NCBI GenBank assembly: GCA_016771945.1
Contig: QZLF01000001.1
Coordinates: forward strand, 248,001-312,000
Length of the DNA stretch: 64,000 bases
Origin: Candidatus Leucobacter sulfamidivorax
GTDB lineage: Bacteria; Actinomycetota; Actinomycetes; Actinomycetales; Microbacteriaceae
Direction of reading: 5' to 3'
Shown here: in pieces, positions 28,047-35,877 of the stretch
Position numbering within the stretch: position 1 is the first letter of the stretch
How the letters are laid out: each line of letters opens with the position of its first letter
The notes under the pieces: generated by a model
Database searches by the model: none
The model's input: the letters and a program-made list of their open reading frames with translations, nothing else
Told to the model about the DNA's origin: nothing
Made by a program: the position numbers and the translations under genes

Positions 28047-28475
28047 ATGCCGGCCAGACACCACCGAGTCACCCGTGGCGACGACTACCGTCGCATCGTG
28101 CGGGAGGGCCGCCGCGTGGGGGGCGCACTGTGCGTCACCCACGCGGTTTCGCATACCCAGGGCCGGGATGCGGCGGATCCCGAGGCCATGTCCGCCGCAG
28201 GCAGCGGGGTTCGCAGCGCCGAGCGCCCGGCCCGCTTCGGCTTCATCGTCTCGAAAGCCGTCGGCGGCGCCGTCACGCGGAATCTGGTGCGCCGGCGTCT
28301 GAAGTCCATCGTCGAACGCAGGATCGCCGCGGGCTTCACCGGAGCCGACGTCGTGTTCCGCGCACTGCCCGCGAGTGCGGACGCCTCCTTCGCCGAGCTC
28401 GAGCGCGAGGTGACGAGGTCGCTGGACCGGGTCCGCCGGCCCGCAGGAGGGGAGGCGCGAGATGTGCGGCAGTGA
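28047..28475 (+). CDS. rnpA: Ribonuclease P protein component
   Basis: 142 residues from ATG 28047. Characteristic ARFGFIVSKAVGGAVTRNLV followed by RRRLKSIVERRI, the RNR-type basic helix that contacts RNase P RNA. An insertion of about 25 Ala/Ser/Gly-rich residues (around 40 to 60) precedes it. It starts 19 bp after rpmH and overlaps yidD by 14 bp. Confidence 0.95.
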   Translation: MPARHHRVTRGDDYRRIVREGRRVGGALCVTHAVSHTQGRDAADPEAMSAAGSGVRSAERPARFGFIVSKAVGGAVTRNLVRRRLKSIVERRIAAGFTGADVVFRALPASADASFAELEREVTRSLDRVRRPAGGEARDVRQ

Positions 28476-28887
28476 GGCTCCGACGATCACGCCGGAACCG
28501 GGGCTCTCCCCCTCCGGGAGCCGCGCGGAGACGGCCGTGCCCGCGATGCCCGCGCCGAACCCGCCGATCGGACTCCCCGTCCCCCGTCCGCTGCAGGAGA
28601 TCTGGCTCGCCCCCCGCAACGCGGCGCTCGCCGTCATGCACCTCTACCGCCGCGTGATCTCGCCCCTGTACGGGCAGGTTTGCAGGTACTACCCCAGCTG
28701 TTCGCGCTACGCTGTGGATGCATTCCAGCGACAGGGCTTCCTGGCGGGCATCGCGCTCACCGCATGGCGGCTGCTGCGCTGCAACCCCTTCACCCCGGGC
28801 GGCGTCGATGACGCCCCCGAGCGGCGGCGCCCACGCTACGCCGTCAACTCGCGCGGCTTCGTTCGCCCTGTAGACCGAAAGGCCTGA
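28462..28887 (+). CDS. yidD: Membrane protein insertion efficiency factor YidD
   Basis: 141 residues. The family core is YRRVISPLYGQVCRYYPSCS, RYAVDAFQRQGFLAG and CNPFTPGGVDD. About 50 extra residues, Pro/Ala-rich, precede it; an internal start near the core (for example ATG 28636) could be used instead. YidD assists YidC. Confidence 0.93.
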   Translation: MCGSEAPTITPEPGLSPSGSRAETAVPAMPAPNPPIGLPVPRPLQEIWLAPRNAALAVMHLYRRVISPLYGQVCRYYPSCSRYAVDAFQRQGFLAGIALTAWRLLRCNPFTPGGVDDAPERRRPRYAVNSRGFVRPVDRKA

Positions 28888-28892
28888 CCTCC

Positions 28893-29840
28893 GTGGAGTT
28901 CATCGAGACCATACTCTGGCCATTGCGCTGGCTCGTCGAGCTGGTGCTGATGGTCTGGCATCAGCTCTTCACCTGGGTCGGCATGGATCCGGCCGGCGGC
29001 GCCACCTGGGTGCTGTCGATCATCGGGCTCGTGGTGGTGGTGCGCTCGGCGCTCATCCCGGTGACCATGCGGCAGATCAAGTCGCAGCGCCGCATGATGG
29101 AGGTCGCCCCGGAGCTGAAGAAGGTCCAGGCGAAGTACAAGGGCAAGAACGACCAGTTCTCGCGCGAGGCGATGAGCCGCGAGACGATGGCCCTCTACAA
29201 GAAGCACGGCACCAACCCCTTCGCCTCGTGCCTGCCGATCCTGATCCAGATGCCGATCTTCTTCTCACTCTTCTACGTGCTGCGCCACGCCTCCGAGAAC
29301 ACGGTCGGCATCGCCTTCATGAAGGAGGAGCTGACCCACAGCTTCAACCAGGCAGAGATCTTCGGCGCGCCCCTGAAGATGACCTTCACCCAGGGCTGGG
29401 AGACCGGCAACTGGATGGTCGTGGGCCTGCTCGGCCTCATCATGGTGCTCATGATCGCCTCGCAGTTCTTCACTCAGCTGCAGATCATGTCGAAGAACGT
29501 GAGCGACGAGACGAAGAACTCGCCGATGTACCGGCAGCAGAAGATCATGCTGTACATCATCCCCTTCGCCTTCCTCTTCTCAGGCATCGCGTTCCCGCTG
29601 GCGCTCAACATCTACTGGTTCACCTCGAACCTGTGGACCATGGGTCAGCAGTACCTCGTGATCAAGAACATGCCGACTCCCGGCAGCGACGCGTGGCGCG
29701 CACGCCAGGCCCGGCTGCAGGCCAAGGGCAAGCTGCCGGTCGAGGGCGGCGGCGAGGACGACAAGGGCGGATCCGCCGGCCCGGCGCCGGGTCAGCGACA
29801 GCAGCCGATCAGCGCGAAGCGCGCCAAGAAGAAGAAGTGA
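28893..29840 (+). CDS. yidC: Membrane protein insertase YidC (Oxa1 family)
   Basis: 315 residues with five membrane segments. It begins MEFIETILWPLRWLVELVLM. The conserved loop includes RSALIPVTMRQIKSQRRMM, with the hydrophilic-groove Arg, and CLPILIQMPIFFSLFYVLRH. The C-terminus is basic and ends AKRAKKKK, which can contact ribosomes. Five base pairs after yidD. Confidence 0.95.
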   Translation: MEFIETILWPLRWLVELVLMVWHQLFTWVGMDPAGGATWVLSIIGLVVVVRSALIPVTMRQIKSQRRMMEVAPELKKVQAKYKGKNDQFSREAMSRETMALYKKHGTNPFASCLPILIQMPIFFSLFYVLRHASENTVGIAFMKEELTHSFNQAEIFGAPLKMTFTQGWETGNWMVVGLLGLIMVLMIASQFFTQLQIMSKNVSDETKNSPMYRQQKIMLYIIPFAFLFSGIAFPLALNIYWFTSNLWTMGQQYLVIKNMPTPGSDAWRARQARLQAKGKLPVEGGGEDDKGGSAGPAPGQRQQPISAKRAKKKK

Positions 29841-29850
29841 GGTTCCCGCG

Positions 29851-30351
29851 ATGACCGAATCGATCGCTCTGGAAGACCGCGACGAGCTGCCGACCACCGA
29901 CGAGCTCGAGACCGAGGGCGACCTCGCCGCGGACTACATCGAGGGCCTGCTCGACATCGCCGATCTCGACGGCGACCTCGACATCTCGGTGGCGAACGGC
30001 CGCGCCTACCTCTCGATCACGGGCGGCGGCGAGGATCTGGACCGCCTGGCCATGCCCGACGCCGTGCAGGCGCTGCAGGATCTCACCCGGCTCGCCGTGC
30101 AGAGCGAGACCGGTCGCTTCTCGCGCCTGATCCTCGACATCGGCGGATCGCGCGACGCCCGCGCCACCGAGCTGCGCGGGCTCGTCGACGCCGCGATCGC
30201 CCAGATCGCCGCCGGCCGCGCCGAGGTCGAGCTCGAGCCCATGAGCTCGTACGAGCGCAAGCTGGTGCACGACATCGTCGCCGAGCGCGGCCACTACAGC
30301 GAGTCGCGCGGCGAGGGCCGCGACCGGCGCCTCGTCATCAGCCCGGCCTGA
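29851..30351 (+). CDS. jag: KH/R3H RNA-binding protein Jag (KhpB)
   Basis: 166 residues. An acidic N-terminus of about 30 residues, then a KH-type domain (DLDGDLDISVANGRAYLSIT) and a C-terminal R3H domain (MSSYERKLVHDIVAERGHYS, ending SRGEGRDRRLVIS). Between yidC and rsmG as in nearly all relatives. Role in RNA binding and division control is known from the family. Confidence 0.92.
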   Translation: MTESIALEDRDELPTTDELETEGDLAADYIEGLLDIADLDGDLDISVANGRAYLSITGGGEDLDRLAMPDAVQALQDLTRLAVQSETGRFSRLILDIGGSRDARATELRGLVDAAIAQIAAGRAEVELEPMSSYERKLVHDIVAERGHYSESRGEGRDRRLVISPA

Positions 30352-30360
30352 CGCCCTCGG

Positions 30361-30374
30361 GTTTCACGTGAAAC
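30361..30374. promoter_or_regulatory. parS centromere site 3, overlapping the rsmG start
   Basis: Perfect GTTTCACGTGAAAC between jag and rsmG. The GTG start codon of rsmG (30368 to 30370) lies within the palindrome, so ParB bound here could also affect rsmG expression. Confidence 0.93.
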
Positions 30375-31009
30375 AGTCCGAGGTCGGGATCGAGGCGGAA
30401 CCGGCCGCCGCCGCGGAGCTCGCGGGCGAGCGGATCGAGGCGCTGCGCGAGTTCGCGCGCGACCTCGGCGAGCGCGGCGAGCCGCTCGGCCTGATCGGGC
30501 CGCTCGAGGCGCCCCGCCTGTGGACGAGGCACCTGCTCAACAGCGCGGTGCTGGCGCCGCTCATCGAGGAGGGCGCCGTCGTCGCCGACATCGGCACGGG
30601 CGGCGGCATGCCCGGCCTGGTGCTCGCCATCGTGCGGCCTGACGCGCGGTTCCTCCTCATCGAGCCGATGGAGCGGCGCTGCGCCTGGCTCTCGGAGCAG
30701 GCCGAGCGGCTCGGGCTCGGGAACGTGGAGATCAAGCGCGGCCGTGCCGAGGAGTTTCACGGCGCCTTCGAGGCGGATCAGGCGACCGCCCGCGCGGTCA
30801 CCGCGCTGCGGAAGCTCGTGCCGCTCGCCGCGCCCCTGCTGCGGGACGGCGGGGAACTGCTGCTGCTCAAAGGATCGGGCGTCGACGCGGAGATCGACGC
30901 GGCGGAGAAGGTGCTACGCAAACACCGGGTGCACGACATCGCGGTGGAGGAGCTCGGCACGGGTCTGCTCGCCGAGACCACCCGGGTGTTCAGGGCGCGG
31001 GTGCGCTGA
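30368..31009 (+). CDS. rsmG: 16S rRNA (guanine527-N7)-methyltransferase
   Basis: 213 residues from GTG 30368. Class I methyltransferase: LWTRHLLNSAVLAPLIEEGA, then ADIGTGGGMPGLVLAIVRP for S-adenosylmethionine binding, and IEPMERRCAWLSEQ. Loss of this gene gives low-level streptomycin resistance in many bacteria. The start lies inside parS, and no strong ribosome binding site is visible. Confidence 0.94.
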   Translation: MKQSEVGIEAEPAAAAELAGERIEALREFARDLGERGEPLGLIGPLEAPRLWTRHLLNSAVLAPLIEEGAVVADIGTGGGMPGLVLAIVRPDARFLLIEPMERRCAWLSEQAERLGLGNVEIKRGRAEEFHGAFEADQATARAVTALRKLVPLAAPLLRDGGELLLLKGSGVDAEIDAAEKVLRKHRVHDIAVEELGTGLLAETTRVFRARVR

Positions 31010-31083
31010 ATCCCTTTCCGAGTGGTCGATCCGCCGCCGCCGGATAGGATGACAGGGTCCTGTCCCCTACCGCCGAGGAAGCG

Positions 31084-31983
31084 ATGACCGACACCGAGCA
31101 CGCCCTGGTGGGCAACCACCTGGCCGACAAGGTGCGACGTCGACGCCTGCTCGAGCAGACGGTCTCGCCGCTGCCCGCGAATCCCCGGGTCATCACGGTG
31201 TCGAATCAGAAGGGCGGCGTGGGCAAGACCACGACGACGGTGAACCTCGCCTCGGCCCTCGCGCGCCGCGGCGCCAACGTGCTCGTGATCGACCTCGACC
31301 CGCAGGGCAACGCCTCGACGGCGCTCGGCGTGCCGCACCGGCCGGAGGTGACGAGCGTCTACGACGTGCTGCTCGGCGAGCGCGAGATCGAGGAGGCGGT
31401 GCAGCCCAGCACCGACCACGAGAACCTCTTCTGCGTGCCCTCGACCATCAACCTCGCCGGGGCGGAGATCGAGCTCGTCTCGCTCGTCGCCCGCGAGCAG
31501 CGCCTGCGCACCGCCCTCGAGGGCTTCCTGGGCCGCAGCGAGCGCCCCTTCCACTACGTCTTCATCGACTGCCCGCCGTCGCTCGGACTGCTCACGGTCA
31601 ACGCCTTCGTCGCCGCGCAGGAGGTGCTGATCCCGATCCAGTGCGAGTACTACGCGCTCGAGGGGCTGAGCCAGCTGCTCGGCAACATCCAGCTGATCCA
31701 GAAGCACCTGAACCCGACGCTCCGGGTCTCCACCATCCTGCTCACCATGTACGACGCGCGCACCAATCTGGCGCAGGAGGTCGCGGGCGAGGTGCGCGAG
31801 CACTTCCCCGCGGAGACGCTCCGGGCCGTGGTTCCGCGCTCCGTGCGCGTCTCGGAGGCGCCGAGCTACGGGCAGACGGTGCACGCCTACGACCAGGCCT
31901 CCATCGGCGCGCTCGCCTATCTCGAGGCCGCCGCCGAGATCGCCGAACGCGGTGCCCCGACCCACCCCCACGAAGGAGCCTGA
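31084..31983 (+). CDS. parA: Chromosome partitioning ATPase ParA
   Basis: 299 residues. Deviant Walker A VSNQKGGVGKTTTTVNLASA (residues 40 to 58), Walker B-type FIDCPPSLGLLTVNAF, and the ParA motif VIDLDPQGNASTAL. It moves ParB-parS complexes by nucleoid-dependent ATP cycling. 3 bp before parB. Confidence 0.95.
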   Translation: MTDTEHALVGNHLADKVRRRRLLEQTVSPLPANPRVITVSNQKGGVGKTTTTVNLASALARRGANVLVIDLDPQGNASTALGVPHRPEVTSVYDVLLGEREIEEAVQPSTDHENLFCVPSTINLAGAEIELVSLVAREQRLRTALEGFLGRSERPFHYVFIDCPPSLGLLTVNAFVAAQEVLIPIQCEYYALEGLSQLLGNIQLIQKHLNPTLRVSTILLTMYDARTNLAQEVAGEVREHFPAETLRAVVPRSVRVSEAPSYGQTVHAYDQASIGALAYLEAAAEIAERGAPTHPHEGA

Positions 31984-31986
31984 GCG

Positions 31987-33042
31987 ATGGCAACGAAGAA
32001 GCGCGGCGGACTGGGCCGCGGCATCGGCGCACTGATCCCGCAGAGCACGGGCGAGCGTCCGGTCGATGTGTTCTTCCCCTCGCGCCCGCTCGAGGATGAA
32101 TCGCAGGGCGATTCGCCGGGGGGCATCCTGGCGCCACAGCGCCAGGGGGGCGCTGAGCGCGAGGACGGGGCCGAGCTCCGAGACGGACCGGGGAACGAGC
32201 CCGGGGCCGACGACGACCTCCTCGAGGTGCCCGGGGCCCGCCTCACCCGCATCCCCCTCGCAGACATCGTGCCGAACCGGGCGCAGCCGCGCACCGAGTT
32301 CGACGAGGAGGCGCTCGAGGAGCTGACGCACTCGATCCGCGAGTTCGGCGTCTTCCAGCCGGTCGTCGTGCGCGAGATCGACCCCGCGCCGGCGGCGGGC
32401 GAGCCGCGCTACGAGCTGATCATGGGCGAGCGCCGCTTCCGGGCCTCGGGACGCGCGGGACTCGTCGACATCCCGGCGATCGTGCGCTCGACCGCGGACG
32501 AGCATATGCTGCGCGACGCCCTGCTCGAGAACCTGCACCGCGCGCAGCTGAACCCGCTGGAAGAGGCCTCGGCGTACCAGCAGCTGCTCTCGGACTTCGG
32601 CATCACGCAGGAGCAGCTGGCCGAGCGGATCGGGCGGTCGCGGCCGCAGATCTCGAACACGATCCGCCTGCTGAAGCTGCCCGAGCCCGTGCAGGCGCGG
32701 GTCGCCGCGGGCGTGCTCTCGGCGGGCCACGCGCGCGCGATCCTCTCCCTCGACGGCGACGCCGAGGCGATGCAGCGCCTGGCCGACAAGATCGTGAATG
32801 AGGGGCTGTCGGTGCGCGCCGCGGAGTCGGTCGCCGGCGAGACCCCGCGCCGCAAGGCGCCGAAGCCGCGCGCCGGGGGGATCCAGGCGCAGCTCGACGA
32901 GATCGCCGAGCGCCTGGGCGACCGCTTCGACACGCGGGTCGGCGTGAAGCTCGGCTCGAAGCGCGGACAGATCACGATCGACTTCGCGACGATCGCCGAC
33001 CTCAAGCGCATCCTCGACGAGCTCGGCGACCCCGGCTTCTGA
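31987..33042 (+). CDS. parB: Chromosome partitioning protein ParB
   Basis: 351 residues. N-terminal ParA-interacting GGLGRGIGALIPQ; CTP-binding box YELIMGERRFRASGRAG; ENLHRAQLNPLEEASAYQQL; then the HTH that reads parS, ITQEQLAERIGRSRPQISNTI. The C-terminal dimer domain ends KRILDELGDPGF. Its sites are the three perfect parS cores in this window. Confidence 0.96.
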   Translation: MATKKRGGLGRGIGALIPQSTGERPVDVFFPSRPLEDESQGDSPGGILAPQRQGGAEREDGAELRDGPGNEPGADDDLLEVPGARLTRIPLADIVPNRAQPRTEFDEEALEELTHSIREFGVFQPVVVREIDPAPAAGEPRYELIMGERRFRASGRAGLVDIPAIVRSTADEHMLRDALLENLHRAQLNPLEEASAYQQLLSDFGITQEQLAERIGRSRPQISNTIRLLKLPEPVQARVAAGVLSAGHARAILSLDGDAEAMQRLADKIVNEGLSVRAAESVAGETPRRKAPKPRAGGIQAQLDEIAERLGDRFDTRVGVKLGSKRGQITIDFATIADLKRILDELGDPGF

Positions 33043-33106
33043 GCCGCAGCCGGCGCCCCCGCCCGCCGCACTCGACACGGCCTCCGCTCTCTGCTTGACT
33101 CGGGAC

Positions 33107-33580
33107 ATGAGCGAAGAGACCAGAATCGTGACCGCCGAACGCCTCGTGCGCGCCGAGCCCGAGGCGATCTTCGAGCTGATCGCCGACCCCGCGCTGCAGC
33201 CGAGCTGGGACGGCAACGACAACCTCGCGGAGGCCCCCGCCGGCCAGCGGGTCACGGGCGTCGGCCAGACCTTCACGATGGAGCTCACGGTCGGGGGCAC
33301 GCGGGAGAACCCCGTCGTCGAGTTCGAGGAGGGCCGCCGCATCGCCTGGAAGCCGTCTCCTCTCGGCGAGGAGCCGTTCGGGCACCTCTGGCGATGGGAG
33401 CTCGAGCCGGGCGCCGAGCCGGGCGTCACGCTCGTGCGCCACACCTACGACTGGAGCGGCCTGCCCGGCACGGCCGAGCCGAAGCGCATCGCCCGCGCCC
33501 GCGGCACCACGGCCGAGAAGCTGCAGGCCTCGGTCGATCGTCTCGCGGCGGCGGCTGAGTCGGCGGAGGGCGCCCGGTGA
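33107..33580 (+). CDS. SRPBCC (START-like) family protein
   Basis: 157 residues. Pattern TAERLVRAEPEAIFELIADP, then WDGNDNLAEAP and GHLWRWELEPGAEPGVTLVRHTYDWS, typical of polyketide-cyclase/dehydrase-like START folds that hold hydrophobic ligands. No ligand can be named. It overlaps the kinase gene (GTGA). Confidence 0.82.
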   Translation: MSEETRIVTAERLVRAEPEAIFELIADPALQPSWDGNDNLAEAPAGQRVTGVGQTFTMELTVGGTRENPVVEFEEGRRIAWKPSPLGEEPFGHLWRWELEPGAEPGVTLVRHTYDWSGLPGTAEPKRIARARGTTAEKLQASVDRLAAAAESAEGAR

Positions 33581-34440
33581 TCGCGAAGAGCCAGAAGCAC
33601 TGGACCGGCGACGTCGCCGAGCTGCTGCGCGCGCGCCAGGGCTTCGCGCTCGCCGACGTCGATGCGGGTGCGACCCCGGGTCACGGCGGAGACAAGGCGG
33701 ATGCGGCCGAGGACCTGGAGGCCGGCGCCGAGGAGCTGAGCGAGTACCAGGAGCGGCTGTTCGCGCGCAGCCGCACGACCGACGCGCCCGACTCGGTGCT
33801 GCTCGTGCTGCAGGCAATGGACACCGCGGGCAAGGGCGGCATCGTCCGGCACGTCGTGGGCGCGGTCGACCCGCAGGGCGTCGCGCTGGCGGCCTTCAAG
33901 AAGCCCACCCCCGAGGAGCTCGCCCACGACTTCCTGTGGCGCATCGAGAAGCGGCTGCCGCCGCCCGGCTTCATCGGGGTGTTCGACCGCTCTCACTACG
34001 AGGACGTGCTCATCGGCCGGGTGCGCGAGCTGGCTCCCCCGGAGGAGATCGAGCGGCGCTACGGCGCGATCAACGACTTCGAGAGGCGGCTGGTCGAGGG
34101 CGGCACCCGCCTGGTCAAGGTGATGCTGCACATCTCGCCCGAGGAGCAGAAGGCACGGCTGACCGAACGGCTCGACCGCCCGGACAAGTACTGGAAGTAC
34201 AACCCCGGCGACCTCGACGAGCGCGCGCTCTGGCCGCAGTACATGGAGGCGTACCAGACCGTGTTCGAGCGGACCTCGACCGAGCGGGCGCCGTGGTACG
34301 TGGTGCCGGCGGATCGCAAGTGGTACGCGCGGCTCGCGGTGCAGCACCTGCTGCTCGAGGCGCTCGAGGAGATCGATCCGCAGTGGCCCCCGGCCGACTT
34401 CGACGTCGAGGCGGAGAGAAAGCGCCTCGACGCGAGCTGA
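33577..34440 (+). CDS. Polyphosphate kinase 2 family phosphotransferase
   Basis: 287 residues from GTG 33577. Walker A LQAMDTAGKGGIVRHVVG, Walker B GVFDRSHYEDVLIGRV, and the lid KYWKYNPGDLDER. PPK2 enzymes pass phosphate between polyphosphate and nucleotides; this single-domain form resembles the class that phosphorylates AMP or ADP from polyphosphate. Translationally coupled to the SRPBCC gene. Confidence 0.93.
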   Translation: MIAKSQKHWTGDVAELLRARQGFALADVDAGATPGHGGDKADAAEDLEAGAEELSEYQERLFARSRTTDAPDSVLLVLQAMDTAGKGGIVRHVVGAVDPQGVALAAFKKPTPEELAHDFLWRIEKRLPPPGFIGVFDRSHYEDVLIGRVRELAPPEEIERRYGAINDFERRLVEGGTRLVKVMLHISPEEQKARLTERLDRPDKYWKYNPGDLDERALWPQYMEAYQTVFERTSTERAPWYVVPADRKWYARLAVQHLLLEALEEIDPQWPPADFDVEAERKRLDAS

Positions 34441-34470
34441 GCGCCCCGACGGCGATCGCAAGATCGCGAA

Positions 34471-34511
34471 AGGCCCGATCCGCCCCCGCCGAGCAGGGGC
34501 CGATCGGGCCT
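34471..34511. terminator. Bidirectional terminator between ppk2 and trxA
   Basis: AGGCCCGATC...GATCGGGCCT forms a stem extended by CCCC/GGGG pairs around a short loop, between two convergent genes. Confidence 0.7.
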
Positions 34512-34544
34512 CGTGCGATCCCGAACCGGGCTCGGCTCAGCCGA

Positions 34545-34868
34545 TCAGATGATCCCGGCGAGGTGCTCCTCGATCATCGGCTTCGGCATGGCGCCGATGA
34601 TCTCGCGCACCTCCTCGCCGTCCTTGAAGACCTTCATCGCGGGGATGGAGGTGATGCGGTACTGGGCGGCGAGCGCGGGGTTCTCGTCCACGTTCACCTT
34701 GGCGATGCGGATCTTGCCCTCGTGCTCCTTGGCGATCTCGTCTAGGATCGGCGCGACCGCGCGGCACGGGCCGCACCAGGCCGCCCAGAAGTCGACCAGT
34801 ACGGGGATGTCGCTCTGCAGCACGACCTTGTCGAAGGTCTGCTCGCCGACGATGATGGCTTCTGACAT
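34545..34868 (-). CDS. trxA: Thioredoxin
   Basis: 107 residues. Active site FWAAWCGPCRAVAP, the cis-Pro region ITSIPAMKVFKDGEEV and the usual length. Reduced by the reductase encoded 3 bp upstream. Confidence 0.97.
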   Translation of the reverse strand: MSEAIIVGEQTFDKVVLQSDIPVLVDFWAAWCGPCRAVAPILDEIAKEHEGKIRIAKVNVDENPALAAQYRITSIPAMKVFKDGEEVREIIGAMPKPMIEEHLAGII

Positions 34869-34871
34869 GGG

Positions 34872-35803
34872 TTACTCCTTGGAATCTTCGAGCGACGCGA
34901 GGTAGTGCTCCGCGTCGAGGGCGGCCACGGTACCGGAGCCCGCCGCGGTGACGGCCTGCCGGTAGGTCGGGTCGACGACGTCGCCCGCCGCGAACACGCC
35001 GGGCAGCGAGGTCTTCGAGCTGCGCCCGTCGACGGCGATGGTGCCCTCGGCGGTGAGTTCGAGCTGGCCGTGCACCAGGTGGGTGCGCGGGTCGTTGCCG
35101 ATCGCGACGAAGAGGCCCTCGAGCGCGAGCTCGCGCTCCTCGCCCGAGACGGTGTCGCGCAGCCGCACGCCGGTGACCGCGTCGTCGCCCAGGATGCCGG
35201 CGACCTCGGCGTTCCAGATGAACTCGATCTTCTCGTTGTCGAAGGCGCGCTGCTGCATGATCTTCGAGGCGCGCAGCTCCTCCCGGCGGTGGATCACGTA
35301 CACCTTCGAGGCGAAGCGGGTGAGGAAGGTGGCCTCCTCCATCGCCGAGTCGCCGCCGCCGACGACGGCGATCGTCTTCTCGCGGAAGAAGAAGCCGTCG
35401 CAGGTCGCACACCAGGACAGGCCGTGGCCGCTCAGCCGCTCCTCCTCGGGGAGGCCGATCTTGCGGTAGGCCGAGCCGGTCGCGAAGATCACGGCCTGCG
35501 TCTCGTGCACGGTGCCGTCGCTCGTGGTGATCCGCTTCACATCGCCGTCGAGCTCGAGCGCGGTGACGTCGTCGTAGACCACCTTCGTGCCGAAGCGTTC
35601 GGCCTGCGCCTGGATCTTCTCCATCAGCTCGGGGCCCTGGATGCCCTCGGGGAAGCCGGGGAAGTTCTCGACATCGGTCGTGTTCATCAGCTCGCCGCCC
35701 GGCTCGACCGAGCTCGCGAAGAGCACCGGCTCGAGCCCCGCTCGCGCGGCGTAGATGCCGGCGGTGAGGCCAGGCCGCTGCCGATGATGATGATCTGGTG
35801 CAT
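34872..35803 (-). pseudogene. trxB: Thioredoxin reductase, N-terminal frameshift as sequenced
   Basis: From ATG 35803 the gene reads MHQIIIIGSG and then loses frame near 35770 to 35780. The main frame resumes with LTAGIYAARAGLEPVLFAS. The family sequence here is GSGPAGLTAG, so about four bases are missing; restoring them gives 311 residues. The rest is complete: redox-active CATCDG (written WCATCDGFFF), the NADPH site AVVGGGDSAMEEA and the C-terminal FAAGDVVDPTYRQ. A sequencing error is likely. The enzyme is a flavoprotein that reduces TrxA with NADPH. Confidence 0.92.
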
Positions 35804-35877
35804 GTGGCTCCTCGCGCACGGGTCGTCTCGGCGGCTCCGGGCCGCTCTCAGGGGGTGCAACCCATCCTAGGCCCGGG

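Noticed and set aside
30778-33444. 888-codon minus-strand frame opposite parA and parB
   Set aside because: Pure antisense shadow of parA-parB and the SRPBCC gene.
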